From positions 1-64,000 of the forward strand of contig NZ_POYJ01000013.1 of the NCBI RefSeq assembly GCF_002895435.1: a stretch of 64,000 nucleotides of DNA, written 5' to 3'. Below are positions 43,839 through 53,907 of the stretch, one piece after another. Position 1 is the stretch's first letter. Each line of letters starts with the position of its first letter. The stretch is from Aquimarina sediminis. Lineage in GTDB: Bacteria > Bacteroidota > Bacteroidia > Flavobacteriales > Flavobacteriaceae. The notes under the pieces are model-generated. The model was not told the origin of the DNA. It did no database searches and saw only the letters and a program-made list of their open reading frames with translations. The translations under genes were made by a program, and so were the position numbers.

Positions 43839-45212
43839 ATGAAGAAATTTGTATCACTCTTTGCTATTTTAGCAATGCTCTACAGTTGTGGTGGTGGAAG
43901 CCGAGGAGAACTGGTAGGAGCACAAGGAAAAAAATGGCACCCGCAAAAACCATATGGCATGGCTCTCATCCCCGGAGGATCGTTCATTATGGGTAAGTCG
44001 GATGATGATAAAGCCGCTCTGGCAAATGCCCCTACAAGAATGGTTACGGTTCGATCCTTCTACATGGATGAAACCGAAATCACTAATAGTGAGTATAGAC
44101 AATTTGTGAGCTGGGTTCGCGATTCTGTTATTAGAATGAGACTTGCGATAATGGCTGATGAACTGGGAAAAGCTCCTGGTGATGATGGTATTGGAGAATA
44201 TGCATTCTTAGATGCCGATACCGAAAACATGTCTGTGTACGAAAAATACATGTACGATAATTACAGTGGAACAGGAGAAACTGGTTACGAAGGTAGGAAA
44301 CTTAATAAGGATGTTGATATCGAATGGGATATCGATGATTATCCAGATGAGTTTTATGCTGAAGTAATGGATACCATGTATATTCCATTAGAAGAATCGT
44401 ATAATGGTAGACGTACATTAGATGTTAGTAAATACGAATTCAGATTTACCTGGATGGACATTCAGGCAGCTGCACGAGCTAAAAAGGGTGGGAGAAAAGA
44501 TTTCGTAAAAGAAGAAGTAATCAAAGTCTACCCTGATACTACAGTGTGGATTAAGGATTTTAATTACTCATATAATGAGCCTATGCACAATGACTACTTT
44601 TGGCATAGCGCATACGATGATTATCCGGTAGTTGGTGTATCTTGGGAACAAGCTAAAGCCTTCTGTCGATGGAGAACCATCGAGAAAAACACCTTTCAGA
44701 AGAAGAAGGGTAAAGAATTTGTAAACTATTTCAGACTGCCAACTGAGGCAGAATGGGAATATGCTGCTAGAGGAGGTCTCGAATCTGCTACGTATCCATG
44801 GGGAGGTCCATATGCGTTAAATGATAGAGGTTGTTTTCTGGCAAACTTTAAGCCTCTTAGAGGAAACTACGCAGCTGATAACTTTTTATATACTGTAGAA
44901 GCCAAAACATTTGATCCCAACGATTATAACCTATACAATATGGCGGGTAATGTTTCTGAGTGGGTACAGTCATCCTATGATCCAGCAGCTTACGAATACG
45001 TTTCATCAATGAACCCAAATGTTAATGATGATGAAAATAAACGTAAAGTCGTACGTGGTGGATCCTGGAAAGATGTTGCTTACTTCCTACAGGTAAGTAC
45101 CAGAGATTATGAATACGCTGATTCTGCGAGGAGTTATATTGGATTTAGAACCGTTCAGGACTATATGGGTACTGACGTGACTGGAGAAGATAATACTCAG
45201 AATCAAAAATAA
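43839..45212 (+). CDS. gldK: Gliding motility / type IX secretion lipoprotein GldK
   Basis: The product is 457 aa. Lipobox MLYSC places C17 as the acylated residue. An FGE-sulfatase-like domain runs from MALIPGGSFIMG to GGSWKDVAYF and IGFRTVQ. GldK forms the periplasmic ring with GldN under the outer membrane in T9SS. It is the first of four consecutive gld genes on the plus strand, 78 bp before gldL. The length fits GldK. Confidence 0.96.
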   Translation: MKKFVSLFAILAMLYSCGGGSRGELVGAQGKKWHPQKPYGMALIPGGSFIMGKSDDDKAALANAPTRMVTVRSFYMDETEITNSEYRQFVSWVRDSVIRMRLAIMADELGKAPGDDGIGEYAFLDADTENMSVYEKYMYDNYSGTGETGYEGRKLNKDVDIEWDIDDYPDEFYAEVMDTMYIPLEESYNGRRTLDVSKYEFRFTWMDIQAAARAKKGGRKDFVKEEVIKVYPDTTVWIKDFNYSYNEPMHNDYFWHSAYDDYPVVGVSWEQAKAFCRWRTIEKNTFQKKKGKEFVNYFRLPTEAEWEYAARGGLESATYPWGGPYALNDRGCFLANFKPLRGNYAADNFLYTVEAKTFDPNDYNLYNMAGNVSEWVQSSYDPAAYEYVSSMNPNVNDDENKRKVVRGGSWKDVAYFLQVSTRDYEYADSARSYIGFRTVQDYMGTDVTGEDNTQNQK

Positions 45213-45289
45213 GTCCCAAAATTTTCTATCAACTTAATTACTAACCCTTTTTTAAAACTTTGATTTAAAAAAAACAAAACAAATTTATT

Positions 45290-45919
45290 ATGGCAAATTC
45301 AAAAGCAAGCAAGAAGTTAATGAACATGGTATACGGTCTCGGAGCAGCCGTTGTAATATTAGGTGCACTATTTAAAATTATGCACTGGCCATTTGGTAAT
45401 TTAATGCTTATTATCGGTTTGGTTACAGAAGCATTAGTATTTACGGTTTCTGCATTCGAACCTGTTGACAATGATTTAGATTGGTCTTTGGTATACCCTG
45501 AATTAGCAGGAGGGAATAAAAAAGATAAAAAAGAAAAAGAAGCAACTCCAGAAGGATTATTATCTCAGAAATTGGATGATATGCTTAAAGAAGCAAGACT
45601 TGATACTAACCTAATGAGTAGTCTTGGTGATAGTATCCGTAACTTTGAAGGAGCAGCAAGAAACCTTGGTCCTACAACTGATGCTATTGCTGGAACGCAA
45701 AAATATAGTGAAGAGATGGCAAGTGCAGCTTCACATCTTGAATCTTTAAACAGTTTGTATAAAGTTCAGTTAGAGTCTTCTGCACGTCAAGCTGAAGCTA
45801 ATCAAGCTATTGCTGAAAATGCAACTAAGCTTCAAGAACAAATGACAAGCCTTGCTAGTAACCTTTCTTCTCTTAATGGAGTATATGGTGGTATGTTAAC
45901 TGCAATGAATAGAAGTTAA
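45290..45919 (+). CDS. gldL: Gliding motility / T9SS motor protein GldL
   Basis: The product is 209 aa. Two N-terminal membrane helices (MVYGLGAAVVILGALFKI and NLMLIIGLVTEALVFTVSAF) are followed by a cytoplasmic helical domain. GldL pentamers surround GldM dimers and convert the proton gradient into rotation. The gene lies between gldK and gldM, the conserved order. Confidence 0.96.
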   Translation: MANSKASKKLMNMVYGLGAAVVILGALFKIMHWPFGNLMLIIGLVTEALVFTVSAFEPVDNDLDWSLVYPELAGGNKKDKKEKEATPEGLLSQKLDDMLKEARLDTNLMSSLGDSIRNFEGAARNLGPTTDAIAGTQKYSEEMASAASHLESLNSLYKVQLESSARQAEANQAIAENATKLQEQMTSLASNLSSLNGVYGGMLTAMNRS

Positions 45920-45967
45920 CATTTTTAATAAAATATTTTATAATAACTACCAAAATCTAAAAAGAAT

Positions 45968-47515
45968 ATGGCAGGAGGAAAACTATCCCCAAGGCAGAAG
46001 ATGATTAACCTGATGTATCTGGTTTTCATCGCAATGTTGGCATTAAATATGTCGAAAGAAGTATTGTCGGCGTTCGGTTTGATGAACGAAAAGTTGACAG
46101 AATCTAATACGATTGCAACTGCACGTAATGGTGCATTTATGACTGGTCTTGCTGAAAAAGTTGCAGAACAACCAGAAAAGTACACCCCCCTAAAAGCAAA
46201 AGCTGATCAGATTAGTACTTTATCTAATGAGTTTAACACATATTTAGACGGGCTAAAAGCCGAATTGGTTGCTGATAGAGAAGATCCTACAGATTATGAA
46301 ACAATGGATCGACCTGATAAGTTGAATCAGAAATTTTTTGAAGGTGGTAAAGTTACTGCTGGAGCACAAGAGTTTCTTGATAATATCACAAAATATAGAG
46401 AAGGTGTATCTGCAGCAATAAAAGAAGTGAAAGAAGTTGATGCTTCTGTTGCTGATGATGTAATTAAAACTTTTTCTACTGAGGATGTAAAAGACAGATC
46501 TGGAGTAACTAAAAAGTGGTTAAATTATAACTTTGAAGGATTCCCATTAGTAGCTTCTTTAACGAAGCTTACTCAAATGCAAGCTGATGTAAAAACTACA
46601 GAAAGTAAAGTACTTTCTGCTTTATTAGCAGGACAACAAGCTTCTGAACTTTCGTTTAGTAACTATGAGGCAATTGTAGTTGCGGATAAAACTGCTTTCT
46701 TTAGTGGAGAGAGTTTCAAGGGTAGAATAGTTCTTGGACGTTTTGATGCGACGCTTAAACCAACCAAAGTTATGGTTAATGGTAAAGAGCAAACAGAAGT
46801 AAATAACGGACAAATTATGCTTGATTTCCCTGCAGGTAATGTTGGAGAAAGAGACGTAGCTGGAGAACTTCAATTTAAAGAAGGAGATTCTACTGTAACT
46901 ATTCCTATTAAAAGTTCATATACTGTAATCCCTAGACCAAATTCTGCTGTAATTTCTGCAGATAAAATGAATGTGGTATATCGTGGAGTAAATAACCCAA
47001 TGACAATTTCTATCCCTGGTGTACCAGCTGTAAATGCTTCTGCTCCTGGATTGAAAAAAGTTGGAGGTGCAGGAAAATATATGATGAATGTTACTGCTGT
47101 AAAAGCACGTGAAGTAAACATAAAAGTAAGTGGTAAACTTGCAAATGGTACAACAGTAAGCGACAGTAAGAAATTTAGAATTAAAGGTATACCAAGACCT
47201 GTAGGAACAGTTCGTGGAGAAGATGGTTCTATCAAAATGGCAAGAAATGCCCTGGAAATATCTTCTATTGGAGCAATCTTACCAGATTTTGATTTTGATA
47301 TCAAACTAAAAGTTACTGGATTTAAATTTAAAGTAGAAGGACAGCCAACAGTAAGTGTTCCTGGAGGAAGACTTAATGCTAAAGCTAAATCAGCTTTGCG
47401 TAAAGCTAAAAGAGGTTCTTCTGTTCAAATTATTGATATTAAGGCACAGTTAACTACTAACTCTGGATATAAATTGAAAAAAATATCTCCAGTGGTTATC
47501 GAGTTAACAAATTAA
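45968..47515 (+). CDS. gldM: Gliding motility / T9SS motor protein GldM
   Basis: The product is 515 aa. One N-terminal membrane helix (MINLMYLVFIAMLALNMS) is preceded by the conserved GGKLSPRQK. A long periplasmic part of stacked domains follows, reaching toward the GldK/GldN ring. The length is typical. It lies 48 bp after gldL and 19 bp before gldN. Confidence 0.96.
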   Translation: MAGGKLSPRQKMINLMYLVFIAMLALNMSKEVLSAFGLMNEKLTESNTIATARNGAFMTGLAEKVAEQPEKYTPLKAKADQISTLSNEFNTYLDGLKAELVADREDPTDYETMDRPDKLNQKFFEGGKVTAGAQEFLDNITKYREGVSAAIKEVKEVDASVADDVIKTFSTEDVKDRSGVTKKWLNYNFEGFPLVASLTKLTQMQADVKTTESKVLSALLAGQQASELSFSNYEAIVVADKTAFFSGESFKGRIVLGRFDATLKPTKVMVNGKEQTEVNNGQIMLDFPAGNVGERDVAGELQFKEGDSTVTIPIKSSYTVIPRPNSAVISADKMNVVYRGVNNPMTISIPGVPAVNASAPGLKKVGGAGKYMMNVTAVKAREVNIKVSGKLANGTTVSDSKKFRIKGIPRPVGTVRGEDGSIKMARNALEISSIGAILPDFDFDIKLKVTGFKFKVEGQPTVSVPGGRLNAKAKSALRKAKRGSSVQIIDIKAQLTTNSGYKLKKISPVVIELTN

Positions 47516-47534
47516 AAAATAAACTTACGAAGTT

Positions 47535-48425
47535 ATGAATTTGAGAAATTTTATATTAACCGTTTTTGGTCTATTGGTTTCTTCTATTTCTTTCGGGCAA
47601 GCAAATGTTTTAAATGCTAGTAATCCTGATGAGATTGGAAAGAAAACACAAGAGCAAATCTTATATGATAATGATCGTCCGTTAGAATACGGTTATGTAG
47701 ATAAGCGTGATGTACTATGGGCAAAGACAACTTGGGAGACTATTGATCTTGATGAGCGAATAAATTTCCCTTTGTATTACCCTATAGATACATTTAATAT
47801 TGGTGCTAACCGCCGTTCTTTATATGATGTATTAGTATCGAATATAAGAAATGGAAAAATTAAGAATATTTATTCAGATTCATATTTTACCGAAACTCGT
47901 ACATTCGAAGATCTTCAGTCTACAATGTCTAAAATCGATACTACTGATTTAGGGTATGAGCAATATAATGCTGGAGAACAAGTAGATCCTCAATATATCA
48001 ACAGAAGAGATATTACCTCTGCTGATATTGCAGAATATAAGATTAGAGGATACTGGTATTTTGATAAAAGATTAGGTGAGTTAAGATACAGATTGCTAGG
48101 GATAGCACCTGTAGCTCCCGATGTGAACTTTATCGATGATGATGAGCCAGATATGGTTGCATTATTTTGGATATGGTATCCTGATGCAAGAGAAATGCTT
48201 CATAATGCAAAGGCGTTTAATAGAAAAAACACTTCTATGCCATTTACCTATGATCATATTCTTAATGCAAGACGTTTTAATTCTGTGATCTATAAAGAAG
48301 ATAACATACAAGGTGACCGTGAAATTAAGGATTATGTTGTAGATAACGCTTTGATGCAGCTTCTGGAAAGTGAAAGAATTAAAGAGAGTATTCGAAACTT
48401 CGAAATGGATATGTGGAGTTATTAA
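47535..48425 (+). CDS. gldN: Gliding motility / T9SS periplasmic protein GldN
   Basis: The product is 296 aa with a signal peptide at about residues 1-22 (SISFGQ). The mature part carries the conserved GYVDKRDVLWAKTTWETIDL and the AEYKIRGYWYFDKRLGELRY segment of GldN/PorN, the GldK ring partner. It is the last gene of the gldKLMN operon; a strong terminator follows 28 bp later. Confidence 0.96.
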   Translation: MNLRNFILTVFGLLVSSISFGQANVLNASNPDEIGKKTQEQILYDNDRPLEYGYVDKRDVLWAKTTWETIDLDERINFPLYYPIDTFNIGANRRSLYDVLVSNIRNGKIKNIYSDSYFTETRTFEDLQSTMSKIDTTDLGYEQYNAGEQVDPQYINRRDITSADIAEYKIRGYWYFDKRLGELRYRLLGIAPVAPDVNFIDDDEPDMVALFWIWYPDAREMLHNAKAFNRKNTSMPFTYDHILNARRFNSVIYKEDNIQGDREIKDYVVDNALMQLLESERIKESIRNFEMDMWSY

Positions 48426-48453
48426 TAGCTTCAAAAATCTATAAATGATAAAT

Positions 48454-48480
48454 AAAACGCCCAGCTTGCTGGGCGTTTTA
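48454..48480 (+). terminator. Terminator of the gldKLMN operon
   Basis: AAAACGCCCAGC pairs perfectly with GCTGGGCGTTTT over a 2-nt gap. The T tract ends near the next promoter box. Confidence 0.85.
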
Positions 48481-48481
48481 T

Positions 48482-48489
48482 TATTTTTG
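48482..48489 (+). promoter_or_regulatory. Promoter -7 box TATTTTTG directly before the FAD oxidoreductase
   Basis: This is an exact TAnnTTTG match. The ATG at 48494 follows 4 nt after the box, predicting a leaderless message. The box partly overlaps the T-tract of the gld terminator. Confidence 0.5.
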
Positions 48490-48493
48490 ACAC

Positions 48494-49540
48494 ATGTTAG
48501 ATTATATCGTTGTTGGTTTCGGATTATCTGGATTGTCTTTTGTAGAGCAATTAGAGAATAAAGGCAAATCTTTTAAAGTGTATGAAAACTTTTCTCAAAA
48601 GTCTTCACGAGTTGCAGGAGGTATCTTTAATCCTGTTATTTTAAAGCGTTTTACATTAGCATGGAAGGCATCAGAACAAAGTAAAATTGCAAGTTCTTTT
48701 TATGCCCATATAGAATCTAAACTGCAGAAATCATTGGTTTCTGAGCTTCCGATATTACGCAGATTTAATGACGTAGAAGAGCAAAATAATTGGTTTGAAG
48801 CATGTGATAAACCTGTTTTAGGTGAGTTCCTTTCCCCAAAATTGATTCGAAACACAAATGCCGCACTAGATATACCTTTTCATTATGGAAAGGTAAAACA
48901 TACCGGTAAAATCGAAATTAACAATATGCTATCTGCATATGCAGATTATCTTAAAGGAAAAAAAGCCTTTGCCGAAGAACCTTTTGAGTATGATAGGGTA
49001 ATAATCCAGAAAGGTTTTGTTCAGTATAAAGATGTTAAAAGTAGAAATATTGTATTTGCTGAAGGTTTTGGAGTTAAAGACAATCCTTTTTTTAATTATT
49101 TGCCACTACAAGGTAATAAAGGTGAATATGTTATCATTAAATCCGAGAACCTTAAACTGAAAGAGATTGTAAAGTCTTCAATTTTTATTATCCCATTAGG
49201 AGATGATATGTATAAGGTAGGGGCGACGTATAATAATCAAGATAAGTCACCCCAAACGACTATCGATTCACGTGAAGAAATAGAAAAAAAATTAAAACGG
49301 TTCTTAAATGCACCTTATCAGATTGTAGATCAGGTAGCCGGAATTCGACCTACAGTTAGAGATAGAAAGCCGTTAATAGGAACACATGATAGCTATCCAA
49401 ATATTCATATTTTAAACGGTATGGGAAGTAGAGGGATTTTATTGGCTCCTACTATGGCGCAAAATTTATATAATTGTATCGAAGAAGAAACTCCCTTAGA
49501 TCAGGAAATCGATATCAAACGTTTTAAAAAATTACGATAG
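48494..49540 (+). CDS. FAD-dependent oxidoreductase of the DAO family
   Basis: The product is 348 aa. The N-terminal Rossmann motif is VVGFGLSGLSF with a following Glu. C-terminal AGIRPTVRDRKPLIG and LNGMGSRGILLAP are typical of D-amino-acid oxidase-like (ThiO/DadA/MnmC-type) flavoenzymes. The substrate is probably an amine or amino acid and is not known. The last 9 bp overlap the convergent DUF983 gene. Confidence 0.85.
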   Translation: MLDYIVVGFGLSGLSFVEQLENKGKSFKVYENFSQKSSRVAGGIFNPVILKRFTLAWKASEQSKIASSFYAHIESKLQKSLVSELPILRRFNDVEEQNNWFEACDKPVLGEFLSPKLIRNTNAALDIPFHYGKVKHTGKIEINNMLSAYADYLKGKKAFAEEPFEYDRVIIQKGFVQYKDVKSRNIVFAEGFGVKDNPFFNYLPLQGNKGEYVIIKSENLKLKEIVKSSIFIIPLGDDMYKVGATYNNQDKSPQTTIDSREEIEKKLKRFLNAPYQIVDQVAGIRPTVRDRKPLIGTHDSYPNIHILNGMGSRGILLAPTMAQNLYNCIEEETPLDQEIDIKRFKKLR

Positions 49541-49918
49541 TTTTTTCTCTTTTTTATAATGTTTAAAAAAGTTGATCCAGATATTGCGTGATATCCTCAT
49601 AATCACAGGTAAAAAGACAATCATCGTCCCTACGATTATTATAAAGGTAGTTACTAGATTTAGCTTAAAGAAAAGGTTGCTAATAACAAAAGCAGCAACA
49701 GCAAAAGCAATGCCAACGGGATAGCTAACATACATTGCGCCATAAAAAAAAGAAGGCTCTATTTTGTACTTGGTATTACAATGACTGCAGCGTTCGTGCA
49801 TTTTTAAGGTCTGACTGAGTTTGTACGGATTAGACTCCTTATACATACTTTCTTCGTGGCATACAGGGCAACTACCTGTAAGAATGCTATAAATTTTGGT
49901 TCCTTTTAAGAAGTTCAT
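49532..49918 (-). CDS. DUF983 zinc-ribbon membrane protein (second copy)
   Basis: The product is 128 aa. It has two CxxC pairs (CPVC, CSHC), then FFYGAMYVSYPVG and two transmembrane helices. It is a paralogue of the protein at 13667-14032, with the same architecture. It is convergent with the FAD oxidoreductase and overlaps it by 9 bp. The function is unknown. Confidence 0.85.
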   Translation of the reverse strand: MNFLKGTKIYSILTGSCPVCHEESMYKESNPYKLSQTLKMHERCSHCNTKYKIEPSFFYGAMYVSYPVGIAFAVAAFVISNLFFKLNLVTTFIIIVGTMIVFLPVIMRISRNIWINFFKHYKKEKKLS

Positions 49919-49975
49919 GAGCGTTTTTATTCTAAGACAAAATTAATCATCTTTGCACAAAATATTCAAAAGCAG

Positions 49976-51898
49976 ATGTTAAACATACATAACTTATCGA
50001 TTTCGTTTGGAGGGGAGTATCTTTTTGAAGAAATAAGCTTCAGATTAAATGCAGGGGATCGAGTAGGATTAATTGGTAAGAATGGTGCAGGGAAGTCTAC
50101 CATGCTAAAGATTTTATCCAAAGAGCAAGAGCCGGATTCTGGCCAGATTGCTATGGATAAAGAAGTTAAGATTGGTTTCTTAAAACAAGATATAGATTTT
50201 ATACAAGGGCGTAGTGTTTTGGATGAAGCCTATGAAGCTTTTATCGAAATAAAAAAAATAGAAAGAGATATTGATGCCATCAATACGCAATTGGCAGAAC
50301 GTACCGATTATGAAAGTGAGGGCTATAATCAACTTATAACCGATTTAAGCGACCTTACGCATCATTATGAGGTTTTGGGAGGGTATAACTATAAAGGCGA
50401 AACAGAAAGAGTATTACAAGGTCTAGGATTTAATAGAGAAGATTTTGATAAGTTAACAGATACATTTTCTGGTGGATGGCGTATGCGGATTGAGTTGGCT
50501 AAACTATTATTGCAGAATAATGATATTCTGTTGCTTGATGAGCCTACCAACCATCTGGATATAGAATCTATTATTTGGTTAGAGAATTTTTTAAAAAATT
50601 ACCCTGGAGTTGTGGTTATCGTTTCTCACGATAAAATGTTTTTGGATAATGTTACCAATAGAACTATTGAAATATCCTTGGGTCGAATCTATGATTATAA
50701 TAAGCCGTACTCAAAATACTTGGTATTGCGTAAAGAAATCAGAGAGCAACAATTAGCAACACAAAAAAACCAATCCAAGCAAATAGAACAAACTGAGAAG
50801 CTGATAGAAAAATTTAGAGCAAAAGCCTCTAAGGCTTCTATGGCGCAATCACTAATCAAAAAGCTGGATAAGATTGATAGGATTGAGGTAGACGAAGATG
50901 ATAATGCCGTGATGACTATTAATTTTCCGATTAGTGTACAACCGGGAAAAGTAGTGATTGAAGCAGATAGTGTGGGCAAAAGTTATGGAGATAAAGAAAT
51001 TCTTAAAGATGTCAATCTACTTGTAGAAAGAGGATCAAAAATAGCATTTGTAGGGCAGAATGGTCAAGGTAAGTCAACACTCGCCAAGATTATTATTGAT
51101 GAGATTTCCTATTCAGGAGATTTTAAACTGGGACATAATGTACAGATAGGATATTTTGCTCAGAATCAATCAGAGTATCTGGATGGAGAATTAACCGTTC
51201 ATGATACTATGATACATGCAGCAGACGAAAAAACACGAAGCAAAGTTCGCGATATGCTAGGAGCTTTCCTTTTTAGAGGTGATGAAGTAGATAAAAAGGT
51301 AAAAGTGCTTTCTGGAGGAGAACGAAACCGATTAGCATTATGTAAAATGCTCTTACAGCCTTTTAACGTGCTGGTAATGGATGAACCTACCAATCACCTT
51401 GATATCAAATCTAAAAATGTATTAAAAGAAGCATTAAAAAGCTTCGAAGGAACCTTGATTTTAGTGTCTCATGATAGAGATTTTTTGCAAGGGCTTAGCA
51501 ATACAGTTTACGAATTTAAAAACAAAAATATCAAAGAATATCTCGGGGATATAGATTTTTATCTAGAAGAACGTAGAATCAGTGATCTAAGAGATGTAGA
51601 AAAGAAAGACAAACAAGAAAAGGTAATTACCAATACCAAAGAAACCGCGAAGCAATCCTATCAGGATCAGAAAAAAATTAAATCATTAGGAAATAAACTG
51701 AGTAATGTAGAGTCAAAAATTAATAAACTAGAGAGAGAAATTAAGGAGATTGATGTCGAGCTAGCCATTAATTATGATGAGACTATTGCGAAACCAGATT
51801 TTTTTGATAACTATCAGGCAAAAAAAGATCTTTTAGCTTCATTGATGGAAGATTGGGAAGTATTGCAAGAAGAAATTGATGAATTAAACAATGGTTAA
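49976..51898 (+). CDS. ABC-F family ATPase
   Basis: The product is 640 aa. It has two ABC domains without membrane helices: Walker A GKNGAGKST (about 36-44) and GQNGQGKST (about 362-370), signatures SGGWRMRIE and LSGGERNRLAL, and Walker B LLLDEPTNHLD and LVMDEPTNHLD. A linker lies between them and a coiled-coil C-terminal domain closes the protein. This is the ABC-F layout (Uup/EttA type), acting on the ribosome rather than as a transporter. A CATCTTTG near 49946 is a weak promoter. Confidence 0.93.
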   Translation: MLNIHNLSISFGGEYLFEEISFRLNAGDRVGLIGKNGAGKSTMLKILSKEQEPDSGQIAMDKEVKIGFLKQDIDFIQGRSVLDEAYEAFIEIKKIERDIDAINTQLAERTDYESEGYNQLITDLSDLTHHYEVLGGYNYKGETERVLQGLGFNREDFDKLTDTFSGGWRMRIELAKLLLQNNDILLLDEPTNHLDIESIIWLENFLKNYPGVVVIVSHDKMFLDNVTNRTIEISLGRIYDYNKPYSKYLVLRKEIREQQLATQKNQSKQIEQTEKLIEKFRAKASKASMAQSLIKKLDKIDRIEVDEDDNAVMTINFPISVQPGKVVIEADSVGKSYGDKEILKDVNLLVERGSKIAFVGQNGQGKSTLAKIIIDEISYSGDFKLGHNVQIGYFAQNQSEYLDGELTVHDTMIHAADEKTRSKVRDMLGAFLFRGDEVDKKVKVLSGGERNRLALCKMLLQPFNVLVMDEPTNHLDIKSKNVLKEALKSFEGTLILVSHDRDFLQGLSNTVYEFKNKNIKEYLGDIDFYLEERRISDLRDVEKKDKQEKVITNTKETAKQSYQDQKKIKSLGNKLSNVESKINKLEREIKEIDVELAINYDETIAKPDFFDNYQAKKDLLASLMEDWEVLQEEIDELNNG

Positions 51899-52115
51899 TA
51901 CATTATGGTTTTTCTAGAGTTTGTAAAAACTGTTATAGGTAGATTAGATTGTAGATATGTTGTAGCACGTTAGTTTTAAAATAATAAATATAGTTATCCG
52001 TTATCTTTAAAGTGATTTAAAAAGCTATGTTATTTTTATGATATTTTTATTGGAAGTAACAAGTGCAACTAGATTTTTATAGATATTTTTACATTTAATT
52101 AAAAAAATAGTATAT

Positions 52116-52574
52116 ATGAATGATTTAAAAGCCATAGACTTAAATGCTCATGCATTGTCTTGGGTAGGTAAGATTCACTATGATTTTGGATTTTTGGTTC
52201 AAAAAGCATTTCAAGAAAATGGATTAGACCTTTCTAAAGAACAATGGAGTGTCCTGAAGCGTCTACATGTAAATGATGGACAACCTCAAAACGACCTGGC
52301 TTTTATAACGCATAGAGATAAAACCTCAATGACACGCTTGGTGAATACTATGGAAAGTAAAGATTTGGTGGTACGCAGAAGTGATGAGAATGATAGGAGA
52401 GTGAATCGTATCTTTCTTACCGACTATGCCAAAGAAGTGATTCAAAAAGTGCAGCCTATCATGTATGATCTTATTCCTGCGGTACAAGAAACTCTTAGTG
52501 AAAACGAAATAGAAGTATTGATTACAGCATTAAAAAAAGTAAAAACAAAAATAGCAGAAATTGCTGAAGAATAG
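52116..52574 (+). CDS. MarR-family transcriptional regulator
   Basis: The product is 152 aa. The winged helix includes KEQWSVLKRLHVNDGQPQND, HRDKTSMTRLVNTMESKDLV and RRSDENDRRVNRIFLT, the MarR wing. A terminator separates it from the tripartite efflux genes downstream, so it may repress them from a separate transcript. The ligand is unknown. Confidence 0.9.
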   Translation: MNDLKAIDLNAHALSWVGKIHYDFGFLVQKAFQENGLDLSKEQWSVLKRLHVNDGQPQNDLAFITHRDKTSMTRLVNTMESKDLVVRRSDENDRRVNRIFLTDYAKEVIQKVQPIMYDLIPAVQETLSENEIEVLITALKKVKTKIAEIAEE

Positions 52575-52604
52575 TATTTTGAAGCATTTTTTTAAAAGAT
52601 ATAG

Positions 52605-52630
52605 GCATCTACTTAGTAGATGCTTTTTTT
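52605..52630 (+). terminator. Terminator after marR-type gene
   Basis: GCATCTAC pairs with GTAGATGC over a TTA loop and is followed by seven T. Confidence 0.8.
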
Positions 52631-52740
52631 ATGGAAACAACTGGATATTTTAACTTTTATGAGTTTTTTAACTGGAATACAAGACAATGCTTGATAGTTT
52701 TGTAGGCGATTCTACACTAAGTAGTGGTTGCCACTATCAT

Positions 52741-53907
52741 ATGAGAAAAATTATACTTGCAGTACTAGGAGTACTTTTAATTGCCGCCGCGCTATTTATT
52801 ACTAAAAAAATTATAGACAATAAAAAACGACCTCAGCCCAAAGCCGCTAAGGTGATTAAGACAGTTTTTGTAGATACGGTTCAAAACAAAACTGTTCCTA
52901 TTAAGATAGCAGCAAATGGAAACCTAACAGCAAAAAGGAGGTTAGAGTTGTATGCAGAGGTTCAGGGAATTTTTAAAGGAAGTGCTCAGCTTTTTAAAAC
53001 AGGTCAAAAATATAAACGAGGACAAGCGTTAATTAGAATAGATGCGTCAGAGTATTATGCCAGTGTACAATCTGCCAAAAGTAATTTATACAATCTGGTT
53101 ACTTCTATTATGCCTGATTTGAGATTGGATTATCCGGATATTTATGAGAAATGGCAAGGGTATCTCAATACCTTTGATATGAGTAAAGCAACTCCCAAAT
53201 TGCCAGAGGTTACTTCAGAAAAAGAAAAATATTTTATTACCGGACGAAACATATATACTACATATTACAATGTAAAAAATCTAGAACAGAGATTAGCAAA
53301 ATATACCATTTCGGCCCCTTTTGTAGGAGTACTTACCGAAGCATTGGTAACCGAAGGAACCCTAATACGACAAGGGCAGAAACTAGGGGAATTTATCGAT
53401 ACCAGTACATATGAAATGCAGGTTGCAATAGGAAAAGAGTATGGAGACCTACTTCAAGTAGGAGAATCTGTAGAGCTCTCTAATCTTAACAAAACAAAAA
53501 CATATACAGGTACTGTGTCCAGAATTAACAGTAGTGTAGACCAAGCCACTCAAACCATAACTACTTTTATAGAAGTACAAGAGCCTACATTAAGAGAAGG
53601 GATGTATCTCGAAGCTAACTTAGATGCCAAAAAAGAGGAAAATGCAATAGAAGTAGACAGAGGGTTACTACAGGAAGGAAATAAAATATTTGTAGTACGA
53701 GATAGTATTCTTGATATTATTGATGTAAACCCAGTATTCTTCTCTGATAAAAAAGTGGTGCTCAAAGGAGTTCCTGATAATACTATTGTTTTGTCTAAAA
53801 ATGTCCCAGGAGCTTATGCCGGAATGCTTATTAAAGTATATCAGGAAAAAACGAAAAATAGTAATGTGAGTAGTGATACATCTGCTAGTACAACCAAAAA
53901 ACAATAA
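52741..53907 (+). CDS. RND efflux periplasmic adaptor (HlyD/MFP family)
   Basis: The product is 388 aa from ATG at 52741. An in-frame ATG at 52687 adds 18 unlikely residues before the membrane segment. One N-terminal helix (IILAVLGVLLIAAALFIT), then barrel-sandwich and helical hairpin regions follow (ASEYYASVQSAKSNLYNLV, YTISAPFVGVLTEALVTEG). It couples the RND pump to a TolC channel. Its stop overlaps the pump start by one base (TAATG). Confidence 0.9.
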   Translation: MRKIILAVLGVLLIAAALFITKKIIDNKKRPQPKAAKVIKTVFVDTVQNKTVPIKIAANGNLTAKRRLELYAEVQGIFKGSAQLFKTGQKYKRGQALIRIDASEYYASVQSAKSNLYNLVTSIMPDLRLDYPDIYEKWQGYLNTFDMSKATPKLPEVTSEKEKYFITGRNIYTTYYNVKNLEQRLAKYTISAPFVGVLTEALVTEGTLIRQGQKLGEFIDTSTYEMQVAIGKEYGDLLQVGESVELSNLNKTKTYTGTVSRINSSVDQATQTITTFIEVQEPTLREGMYLEANLDAKKEENAIEVDRGLLQEGNKIFVVRDSILDIIDVNPVFFSDKKVVLKGVPDNTIVLSKNVPGAYAGMLIKVYQEKTKNSNVSSDTSASTTKKQ

